Origin: Brachycybe producta
Taxonomy: Eukaryota; Arthropoda; Diplopoda; Playtdesmida; Andrognathidae
DNA: 64,000 nt
NCBI GenBank assembly: GCA_036925085.1
Contig: JAUPFP010000022.1
Location: 1,002,501-1,066,500, forward strand
Direction: 5' to 3'
A model generated the notes under the pieces. That model ran no database searches, was not told the origin of the DNA, and was given only the letters and a program-made list of their open reading frames with translations. Shown here in pieces: positions 12,450 to 22,421 of this stretch (its first letter is position 1; the number at the start of each line of letters is the position of its first letter). Position numbers and translations under genes: made by a program.

Positions 12450-12532
12450 ACAAGTACTCTGCTAGCAGCCCAATAGGCCTATGGCAGAGGGGCATAAAAG
12501 TCGACATGCAGCATTAAGCATTGTCAAACACA
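12450..12532 (-). repeat. Y repeat, copy 2
   Basis: The minus-strand reading gives CTCTGCCATAGGCCTATTGG, then GCTGCTAGCAGAGTA. It aligns with the copies at 1178, 44951 and 61850. Confidence 0.6.
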
Positions 12533-12589
12533 TAAATTATTATACATGCATGTTATCTTTTAAAATAAACTTTATATTGTCAGTTTGCA

Positions 12590-12860
12590 ATCAGTGAATT
12601 CGAAGATTTATTTTAAAATGTAACACAATTTTTTTCTATTTCAACATTTATTTGAAACTAGAAAAGCACAAACAAAATTGCATAGATAATTATCTTATTT
12701 TCATAATTTGGTATCTTTTAAAATAAACTTTTTATGGCAATTTTAAACTGTCATTCACTTTTTTTTTGTTCAATTTAAAATATATGAGGGGAAAAAAAAG
12801 TTCATTTTCAAAAATATCCTCATGAAGATAATCTAAATATCTTTCATTTTTACTCTTCTA
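12590..12860. repeat. F hairpin module, diverged copy
   Basis: GAAACTAGAAAAGC near 12655 faces CTTCTAGTTTC near 12853, with TATCTTTTAAAATAAACTTT inside. A tail of poly-A follows. Confidence 0.45.
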
Positions 12861-13221
12861 GTTTCAAATAAATCTTGAAATTCAAACCAAAAAAAAAAAA
12901 AAAATCGTTCGTTTTTCTTATAAAATGTGAACCACGTTCCTCCTCCTTCCGTTTTACAAGTGAACATCAACACAATCAGAAGAAAATTTCGGTCTAACCT
13001 CATCTGACGAGTGACAGGATTCACGAAGAACACCTTCCGGAAGAACACCTTCCTTCAGCAGACAAAACGAACAACGACATCTCATTGGTATCTTTCGTCG
13101 TCGTTTCTGGTTTTGTGTTTTTTCGTGACTGGAATTCCTTTGCAAACAAATCAGTTCAACCTTTTTCTTTTTCTCCTACGTAATAAATTCATAATTACTG
13201 TCTTTTCTATCTCTTTCGACT

Positions 13222-13585
13222 CGTAGAGGTGGCAAACGGGTAGAACCGAACCGATTCTACTCGGTTCGGAAACGGTTTAATCGGTTAGCGATTTGCGATT
13301 TTTTTTTTTAAAACCGGTTCACAAAATGCATCAACAGATTAGCGCAGTATATTAGCTAGTGGTGACACAGAGTAGAAAAGAACCGATTCTAATTGGTTTG
13401 GAAACGGTTTAATCGGTTCGCGATTTTTTCGAAAACCAGTTCTGATCAGTTTGTCGACCTTGACAAACCGGTTCCCAATATGCATTAGCAGATTAGCACA
13501 ACAAACCGAATCTACTCGGTTCGAAATCAGTTCTTATCAGTTCAACCTATAGTGGCGAACCGGTTCTACCGGTTCCGAACCGTTG
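13222..13585. repeat. P element of ACCGGTTC/GAACCGAT palindromic units
   Basis: Beginning GAGGTGGCAAACGGGTAGAA, it repeats ACCGATTCTACTCGGTTCG, AACGGTTTAATCGGTT and ACCGGTTC several times. A short second piece is at 31804-31843. The gain of GGTGGCAAACGGG at the edge resembles hAT ends, but the right end is unclear. Confidence 0.5.
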
Positions 13586-13599
13586 CACAGAATAAGGAG

Positions 13600-13865
13600 A
13601 AGAATAGAAGGGAAACTCATGCGGCGCCTTTGAAGTTGCTGTGACAGAATTTCATTACTTTGGACTGAAAGCTTCTCTTATTTTAACCGGTTACTTGATA
13701 GCCGCCATTTTGTAATGTATTACTGCTTATGTGAAAAGTAATACATTTCAAAATGGCGTCAGCCGCAGCACCACAGAATAGCGACTCATATTCTGGGGCG
13801 GCGCCGCACATGCGCAGAAAAATTCTGTCACAAGTTAATTGCTCAAGTTTCCCTTCTGTTGTTCT
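13600..13865. mobile_element. Inverted-repeat element with internal hairpin
   Basis: AGAAGGGAAACTCATG on the left pairs with CAAGTTTCCCTTCTG on the right, and GTGACAGAATTT with AAATTCTGTCAC. Inside, CGCCATTTTGTAATGTATTA faces AATACATTTCAAAATGGCG. No matching copy was seen elsewhere. Confidence 0.55.
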
Positions 13866-13932
13866 CTTTATTTTGTGTCGTTGACAATCTCTACTTTCGA
13901 ATTTCTTGTGTTAAGAAAATATGAATAAACAC

Positions 13933-14138
13933 ACAGGCAGTTAGAAATCGGGGAGAACTTCAGTTGGCTCCGCCCTTTTTATGACGAACGACAACTTCTA
14001 ATTGGTTGGTTATGTAGTCTGACGTCACATGCTCCGCCCTTTTCAACGTCGAACCACACAACAAACCAATTAGAAGTTGCCGTTAGTCATAAAAAGGGCG
14101 GAGCCAACTGAAGTTCTCTCCGATTTCTAACTGCCTGT
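13933..14138. mobile_element. A-family foldback element A3 with 9-bp target duplication
   Basis: ACAGGCAG...CTGCCTGT is flanked on both sides by AATAAACAC (13924-13932 and 14139-14147). It holds TGACGTCACATGCTCCGCCC at its centre. Confidence 0.85.
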
Positions 14139-14145
14139 AATAAAC

Positions 14146-14351
14146 ACAGGCAAGTGTGCTCAAAACAATACAGTCGTCTGCCCCGCCCTTTTATGAGCGT
14201 CACACTAAATATCATCAACCAATTAAAAATTGATAAAGGCGGGGGCATGTGATGTCAGACCAAATAACAAACCAATTAGAAGCTGTCGTTCCTCATAAAA
14301 GGGGCGTGGCAAACGATGGATTTGCGCTGAGTAGGCCTACAGTTTTCCTGT
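14146..14351. mobile_element. A-related element, diverged
   Basis: It starts ACAGGCAAGTGTGCTC and ends TTTTCCTGT. It shares CGCCCTTTTATGA and CAAACCAATTAGAAGCTG words with A but has a distinct body (GTCGTCTGCCCCGCC). Confidence 0.5.
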
Positions 14352-14746
14352 GAATAAAATTCAATTTCTAAAATCTTTTGTTATTAAAAACACACACCTG
14401 TCGAAGAATCTCTTCTGTTTGAAGTCAGATAATTAACCATCAGGTTAATCAACTTCTGACAAATGACGTCAAGTGAAACCGATATTTCACTTCTCTTGTT
14501 GACATTTCGGTCGAAAATACAAAACACAACACAGACATTAGAAGTTTAGCCAACACAGAAGAAGAAGAAATTAGTGTTAAAATGATTCTTCTTCTTCTTT
14601 AGATTAGCAGCCATTCTTAGCCTCTATGCAGGAAACAGCGTAGCTTTCCGCCTTATTTTGAGCCTTCCGCACAACCAATTAATGCTCTGGTTACGATCAT
14701 GCAGCAAATATGGCAATTACAGAAGAAGAAAAAAACCCTTAGAAAA

Positions 14747-14783
14747 GTGACGTCATAATGACGTCACCACCATGACGTATCAC
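14747..14783. promoter_or_regulatory. Cluster of cAMP-response-element-like sites
   Basis: The stretch GTGACGTCATAATGACGTCA then CCACCATGACGTATCAC has two perfect TGACGTCA octamers and one TGACGTA within 37 bp, outside any recognised repeat. TGACGTCA is the consensus CREB/ATF site. Function is inferred only. Confidence 0.3.
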
Positions 14784-14865
14784 ATAGAACCTCTGTGTTG
14801 GAAACGTTTCCATAGTTAGTTGAAAAGTTATCACTAGATGGCGTTGTAACCCAATTAATAAAAAC

Positions 14866-15008
14866 ACAGGCAATTGTGCCCAGCATTAGAATTCCTTTTG
14901 CTCCGCCGTTTTTATGACGTCAGACCAAGTAACAAATCAATTAGAAAATGATGACGTTCATAAAAGGGCGGAGTAAAAGAAATTCTAATGCTGGGCACAA
15001 TTGCCTGT
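14866..15008. mobile_element. B element, short 143-bp foldback related to A
   Basis: The ends ACAGGCAATTGTGCCCAGCA and TGCTGGGCACAATTGCCTGT are perfect inverted repeats, continuing through TTAGAATTCCTTTTGCTCCG. The flanks ATAAAAAC and AATTAAAAC resemble an imperfect target duplication. Confidence 0.75.
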
Positions 15009-15052
15009 AATTAAAACAATAAAGAATTATTTAAAGCAGCTACAGTGGCTAA

Positions 15053-15256
15053 ACAGGCAATTAGAAAACCGGATGAACAGAAGTTGGCTCCGACCTTTTT
15101 ATGACGAACGGCAACTTCTAATTGGTTTGTTGTGTGGTTCGACGTTGAAAAGGGCCGAGCATGTGACGTCAGACTACATAACCAACCAATTAGAAGTTGC
15201 CAGTCGTCATAAAACGGGCGGAGCCAACTTCTGTTCATCCCGTTTTCTAAATGCCA
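15053..15256. mobile_element. A-family foldback element A5, reverse orientation
   Basis: It starts ACAGGCAATTAGAAAACCGG and ends CCGTTTTCTAAATGCC. The central part is inverted relative to A3 (GTTGTGTGGTTCGACGTTG). Confidence 0.75.
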
Positions 15257-15408
15257 GGCTAGGCTGTCATTCAGAGTGGACGTAGTAGGTACAAGGTTCC
15301 TCATAAAAATGTAACTTCGAAAATTCAAGACTGTTTCGAGGCTAGAATACTCCATTTACAGCCGTTAGTGATTTGAAACATCTAGCCTCTGTTCTGCTTT
15401 GAAGAAAA

Positions 15409-15680
15409 ACAGGCAATTAGAAAACGGGATGAACAAAAGTTGACTCCGCCCTTTTTATGACGAATGGCAACTTCTAATTGGTTTGTTGTGTGGTTCGACG
15501 TTGAAAAGGGCGGAGAGCATGTGACGTCAGACTACATAACCAAACAATTAGAAGTTGCCGGTCGTCATAAAAAAGGGCGGAGCCAACTTCTGTTCATCCC
15601 GTTTTCTAATTGCCTGTCCACTGCAGTGGCGCCATCCGGTGGGACAAAAGCAAAACAAATATCCATACAACCACCTTAAA
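15409..15680. mobile_element. A-family element A6 joined to a C-family right end
   Basis: A6 is 15409-15617, ending AATTGCCTGT. It is followed directly by CCACTGCAGTGGCGCCATCC and the C terminus to the ACCACCTTAAA at about 15680. Only the right end of C is present. Confidence 0.7.
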
Positions 15681-16855
15681 TGGTTTCTACTATAAAGTAT
15701 ACAAAATAAATATATCTATTGAGCCACCTTAACTTATTTTGTGTGGCGATAACTTAACAAAATGAAAGAAATTAAGTGTTTCGCTCAAAAGCTTTATAAT
15801 AAGCAATCAGGATGTTCTTTTTTTATAGACAATTTTCAATTTTTGTACAGCAGCTCAATCAATCAATCAGATTAATTAATTATCTACAAACAAACTACAA
15901 ACAGAAAATAGGGTTTTTTTTTATACAAGAAACAAAGAGAAAAGAGAAAAACAAAAATTTGACACAAAATGTGAAAAAACAAAAAAACAAAAACAGTCGT
16001 TATTTAACAAAAGGCTTTTTTGTTCATTTTAAGAGAGGATTTTTTTTATTAAAGTGTTGTTGGAAAGAGAGATGGATTCACCAACTTGGCCACTGGTCAC
16101 TTTTGAACCCCCCAAAAAAAAGTTTCTGAATTTTGGACGAAAAACTCGAAATAGCACAACACAGTTAACACAAAAACACACACAGACACACGCAGACAGT
16201 TGTCGAAGGTGTTTTTCAAAGTGGCCCTCCTTTTTTTTCATCGGATTCGACCCGAGTTCCTAAGTCGAAACACTTAAAAGTCTCGAAGAAAGAAAACTTA
16301 AAAAAGATGATGAAAAAAAAATACACGAGAAGAAGAAGAAAAATCAGTAAAATGTAATGAAGTCCGGATATTTAAAAAAAACGATTATTTTAGTCAGGGT
16401 GGCCGACTTTTTTTTTTTTTTTTTTTTTTAAAAAGATCCCAGATTTGAATTATTTTGAGCGATTTTTAATTTTTTAATTTTAATTTGTTTTAACAAATTT
16501 TAGTTTGAAGAAAAATTTCAAGTAAAAGTAGGATCTACCAGTAATTTCATATAAAAATGTTCATTATTATATTAATCAGCTGTCATCGATTTCAAATTAT
16601 AAATTTAAAATTATTTCTAGTAGTTCAAACTTCAATGCTTTATTTTAAAATTTATTATTTAATTAAAATAATTTTTGGTTTACTAAAAATTGTTTTCATA
16701 TTTAATGAAGTTCGGTTTATTTTGCAAACTGAAGTAATTACATGTAATTAATATTTAAATTATAATTTTAAACAATTAATTAATATAAATTAATTAATAT
16801 GTAAAACGAAAAATATTACAGAAAAATGTAGATTTAAATTTTAAAAGAAATCCTC
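15681..16855. other. AT-rich intergenic sequence, nothing recognised
   Basis: It holds poly-T at 16408-16430, AAATTTAAAATTA-like sequence and CACACA near 16170-16195. No coding or RNA gene is seen. Confidence 0.45.
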
Positions 16856-17345
16856 ATTTAAATAAAAATCCAGAGTTAAATTTAAGAAAAATCCAAATTT
16901 CATTTTTATAAAAAAAATCTAGATTTCAATTTCATAAAAATCCAGATTTAAATTAAAAAAAATCCAAGATTTAAATTTAAAAAAAATCCAGATTTAAATT
17001 TTAAAAAAATCCAGATTTAAATTAAAAAAAAAATCCAGATTTCATTTTTTTATAAAAATCCAAATTTAAATTTTATAAAAATCCAGATTTAAATTTTAAA
17101 AAAAATCCAGATTTCGTTTTTATAAAAATCCAGATTTAAATTTAAAAAAATCCAGATTTAAATTTAAAAAAAATCCTGATTTAAATTTAAAAAAATTCTG
17201 ATTTCATTTTTTATAAAAATCCAGATTTAAATTAAAATCTAAATTTAAATAAAAATCCAAATTTAATAAAAAAAAATGTCGACTTAAATAGAAATAAATC
17301 GAGATTTAAATAAAATAAAATCCAAATTTAAAATAAAACAAAAAA
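16856..17345. repeat. Minisatellite, unit about 23 bp, (ATCCAGATTTAAATTTAAAAA)n
   Basis: About 20 imperfect units of AAAATCCAGATTTAAATTT run to about 130 bp short of the Lhx1/5 stop codon, so the 3' UTR probably enters it. Confidence 0.85.
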
Positions 17346-17477
17346 AATCAGCCACCGTTGAAAAATAAAATGAAACGACAAAACTCCCCCCAAAAAACGA
17401 AAACAATGAATGATAACGAAGCGAGTTAACGACCAACGAAAGAGAAAGAGTGAGAGTTCGAAGGGAAACTTTAATGA

Positions 17478-17671
17478 TCACCAGACTGAAGTCTCTGGTA
17501 TTGGACCGTGGCCGAGAGACGTAGTAAAACCGTCCGAATTAGGACGCGGATGAGGTCCAAACGAATCGTTTCCGACCGACGGAAGATTGAGTGCGGCATC
17601 GGGACTCCCACGTTGTCCGAGCATATCGTTATGAGGAAGATAAGGAGCATCGGCTCCCAAATTAACACTCC
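17478..17671 (-). CDS. Lhx1/5: Lhx1/5 coding exon 6: C-terminal region, part 2, and stop
   Basis: Encodes residues 366(split)-429 and TGA at 17480-17478. It starts after the acceptor CCGTTGATAG and reads [18 protein letters not shown] through a Pro/Asn/Gly-rich stretch to ETSVW. The terminal x-S/A-V-W tetrapeptide is typical of Lhx1/5 (vertebrate proteins end in AVW), so this frame is the genuine C-terminus. Codon use is GC-richer than the surrounding DNA, as in the other exons. I see no convincing close AATAAA; the 3' UTR enters an A/T minisatellite at about 17340-16860. Confidence 0.91.
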
Positions 17672-19263
17672 CTATCAACGGAACGATCAGAGTGAATCCC
17701 AGATTCAGCCATTTGTTCGTGAAAACAACACACGAATCCTTGAGAGTTGTCGTACATCATACCTGTTCCCATTGGTCCAGCCATCGGTTGTTCCATACTC
17801 GTTGGAACGGCCGGACTCGGAGCTCCCATTGGAAATCCCATTCCTTCGGGACCCTGACCACCGTGAGCTTGTTGACCGGGAAAGAAGTCGTAAAACGATT
17901 GGCTTCCGTAACCGAAATCACCTTGATTGCTATTATCTGAATTAAACAAAACAGAGAAAATAAAATTAATGGAACCGTAAATGTAACCTCGAACCAGCCC
18001 TCAACATATAATTCTGGAGGCCCTCATTACAGAAAGAATAACAAAACTGTCATAACGAAAGTAAATTGTCATATCTCGATCATAACCTTGTAACAGAGGT
18101 CACAAAAACAAATTACCAAAATATTATTATGATGACAAATAGTCATATCATATATGACAGTCATAAAATAATTCGGCAAAAGGAGTAACATCATAAGATG
18201 TCTCAAGTTTTGAAGAGAAACTTGTGAGAAAATTGTGTATTTTAATGTTGATATCTTTGAAAATAAACGTTTTTATAGACAAAAAAATTAATAAATATCA
18301 TCTGCTTTTAAGTTGGGTCCTTTTTCAAACTCACCCATAAAAAGTTTATTTTGAAAGATATTCAACATTAAAATATCCTGAAATGACTGAGTTACTATTT
18401 CTAGTTTCTAAAACACATTCAAGTTTCTCTTCATTTTTGCACCTGAAAGACACAATTAAAAAGAGTTTGAGAGGCACTTACACATTAAATGTTTGAGATA
18501 CTCTTCTAGTTTCTAAAAAAAAACTTTCAAATCTCTTTTTTTTTAATTTGAAAGAAGGCCTGTGGCACAGAGACAAAATTCTAATGGCAGCTTGCGAAAT
18601 GCATTGTCAAAACCCGAAGATATAAATAAAATCAATGACAATTGCAATGTGTTCTGGTGTAAAACCACCTTAAGTGATTGAGAGACCCTCTTCTAGTTTC
18701 TAAAACATTGTCAAATCTTAATGTTTCTGAAAAAACAGAACGTTAAGTGATTGAGTTACCCTTCTAGTTTCTAAAACATATTCAAGTTTCTCTTCATTTT
18801 TGCACCTGAAAGACATTGTGTCTTTCAGGTGCAAAAATGAAGAGAAACAGAGTTTGAAAAAAAAAAACCTATAGTGATCCTTTTACTTTTCTAGTTTCTA
18901 AAACACTTTCAAAGTTTCTCTTAAAAGACACGAGGACGCTTTAGAAACAACATCATTTCACAAACTTCAATTAACTTCAAAATTCATAACTTTAAAACCA
19001 TAAAAGTTACTATAAAATTTTTTGGTTTAATTAGAAATTTCAACACTTTTTTTTAAGTTAATTTATAAAAAAAATTTGGCGCCAGTTAATTTTTAAATAA
19101 ATTTTTCCCACGAGAATGGACAACCAACAACATTGCGTTGAATAGTTTTCAACAAATACAAAATCAAGAGATCAGATTTTTAATGAAAAATTTGGCAAAT
19201 TGCTTCAAAAAACGAGGGAAGTCGTGGCGCCAAAATCTTAAAAAGGCTAAAATTGTCTCTCTT

Positions 19264-19294
<31 letters not shown>

Positions 19295-22208
19295 TTCTCC
19301 CTCTCTCTCTTCCTCTCTTTCTCTCTAGCATAGAAAACAATGCTTAATAACCCTTTCTTGTTAATCAGTTCCAAATGGAACCAAACACACAAAAAAAAGT
19401 CTCATCTAAAAAAAATAAATTGCCCAAAAAAAATATCCAAAATTTGTACCCAAAAAAATAATAACGAGGTGATAGAAAAATAAAAGTGAATTTCAAGTCA
19501 ATTTCAAGCTCATAATGGAAATGGGGGGGGGGGGGGGGAGAGAATGTAAAAAAAAGGGACCTCCTTTAAGATAAATATAGTCAAAATTTTAAAATGTTAG
19601 GTGAACCGAAAAGCGTGAAAAAAAGACCAAAACGAAACCTCAAGAAGCTTAAAGATTTGAACTGGAAAAGAAAAAAAATAGCACAAATTTCAAACAATGG
19701 CAATTTTCTCCGTGATCAAATACCGTGAAAATGAATAATAATAAGAAGAAGAAGAAGAAAAAAAGTCACCGCCACCAATTTTAACGAGAGAAAAAATCAA
19801 GCCTAATTTTGAAAAATAATAATTCATCAAAAAAAAAAAAAATAACATTCAATTTGAGTCGCCTGAAATGAGGCAACCTGACATGACTTCAATGCATTGA
19901 GGAATAAGCCACACACAATTAACAGGCATTTAGAAATCGGGACGAACAGAAGTTGGCTCCGCCCTTTTTATGACGACTGGCAACTTCTAATTGGTTGGTT
20001 ATGTAATCTGACGTCACATGCCTTTCGCCCCTTTTCAACGTCGAACCATACAACAAACCAATTAGAAGTTGCCAGTCGTCATAAAAAGGGCGGAGCCAAC
20101 TTCTGGTCGTACAGTGAACATCATTTTAAGGTGGCTCTATAAATATTTATTTTGTTTGTGTCACTCCGAACGGCGCCACTGAAGTGGCTAGCATTTCAAG
20201 CCGCCATTTTGAGAAAAAAATTATATTTTTCAAGCAAACGTTTTTCAGGAGAAACATTAGGAGAAATTTCAAAGTGTTTTAGAAACTAGAATAGTTGGTG
20301 ATAATGCTAAAAGTTTTTTCATTCAATGATATCTTTCAAAATAAACATTTTATGACAAGTTTGAAGAAAAAGGCGAAAATAGATTTTCATGAAATGTCTT
20401 AATGAAAAAAAGGGTCATTTTTTAAACTGAACTATAAATTATGTTTTATTTTTTAAGATATTGTCATGAAATAACTTATAACAATCTTACCATTCTAGTT
20501 TTGAAAACATTTTGAATTTTTTTTTTTTTCGTAATAATATTTAAAAAAAAACGTTCGATTGACGTTTTTGCGTCCAAACTTTACAAAAAAAACATTATGG
20601 AGCTTAGAATTAGCCATTCCAGTGACACCATCTGGTTTGGGACAAAAGCAAAATAAATATCTATGAGGCAACCTTAAGAACGAACCGGAAGATCAGAAAA
20701 AAATTTTCATGTCGAATCGTCAAACTACAGAGCCCTGTAAAGGACACGCTAGATTATTTTAAAAAAATCTCGACATTTCGCCTTTAATCTTGACATGTCG
20801 ACTTTAATCTCGACATTTAAGCTGGTCGGTCGCCCACTAAAGGTCGGTGACGTGGCGCGGAGAAAAAACGGCTCCCAAGAAAAATGCATGTAAATGAATG
20901 AAGCAACGTCCATTAGGGTGGAAGCGCAGAGAAGTGCGGCGTGGCACCGCCCTGAAGAAAGTTTAAAACTTCTTGAGGTCGGAATTTCTCCGCGGACGGG
21001 AGTGCGGAGAAGAATTTATCAGTTTCCCTCCATAGTTTGTGTATATTTGTCTTCCTCCTCTACCTCCCCCACAGCAGCCAAAAAAATCCTTCCTCGTCAC
21101 TACTACTTATCACCGTCTCCATGTATACTGTGCGATGGAGGGGGGAAAAACCGTGCCGCACCGCGTTCATAGTTGGCGAACTTCTTATTTTTTTTTCTCC
21201 GCGCCACGCCGCGTCACGAAAGTAATGGGCGACCAGCTTTAGACTTTTAATATCTTTTATTCGGACATGATATAATTATGCCATGTTGCGTGCACCATAC
21301 TCTAATAATTAAATTAATGCAAGTGCCCTCTTGCAGTAGTTTCTGGAAAAAAAAGTCGACATGTCAAGATTTAAAAAAAAAAACATCTCGCCGTGTCCTT
21401 TACGGCTCCATATAAAAACAAGAGAACTATCTAAAGCAGGGGTGCTCAAACTTTTCATCTTGAGGGCCACAAGGAAAATAGTAAAAGTGGGCCACGGGCC
21501 AATGAAAGAGACAATAACAAGTTTTATTTAAAAAATGGTTATAATACTAATACAAAGTAAACTATGGGCTTTTAGTCAGATTTAGTGCGAAAAGTGTAAC
21601 TGTTTGAAAGATTTGACCATTTTTTCAAAATCAGGTGCTAACTTTGTTGTGCTAATTCGCAAAACAGAATGCAAATGACTATCAGTTCAAAAGGCAGGCC
21701 AATTTGAACATGTAAAATCATAGATATAAAATGTTGGCAGGCCACATGAAAGGGTATGGCGGGCTACATCTGGCCCACGGGCCTTAGTTTGGTCAGCCCT
21801 GATCTAAAGGAAGAAAATTCCATAAATACATTTGGAAATTAATATATGTATCAAAACTTCTAAACTGGTATTTCTTTAAAACGTATTTGTACCCTTAAGT
21901 GGCGTTTACAACGTTATATGGAAATACAGCATGCCTCAATTGTACGTTGGCTCAATCATAAATGTCAGTTGTTTGCCCCAAAAAAGAAAGCATATGGCCG
22001 AAAAAAATTCATGAATGAATGGAGATGTATTATTATTATTATTATTATAAAAGCACAAGGTCATCATCATCCCATTTTAATACTATATAGTAGTATTATA
22101 GTTTAATATTATGCTCCTTCTAGTATCCATCACTCCTCTCTCTCTCTCTCGCTCTCCAATTTCCTCATCGTACTTTTTTTCTTTCTCATCAATAGTCATC
22201 AGATTAGC

Positions 22209-22242
<34 letters not shown>

Positions 22243-22385
22243 CCAGAAATAGTCGTGATGTCGGATTAGAGAAATACGAGGACGGAAAGAAAGGAAAGGA
22301 AGGAGGAGGAGGAGGAGAATAAACATTTGCTTATGCTTAATGCATACATAAACATGAGAGCTTATTATCTAAGCCACGTTTTTCC

Positions 22386-22421
<36 letters not shown>

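Noticed and set aside
15001..15679. Open frames sharing [23 protein letters not shown] peptides at several loci
   Set aside because: The shared peptide is the chance translation of the A-element arm, repeated wherever a copy lies; it contains no start-to-stop conserved protein.
17508..17945. Plus-strand open frame of 145 residues
   Set aside because: It is the antisense shadow of Lhx1/5 exons 5 and 6, whose minus-strand reading has clear family sequence.
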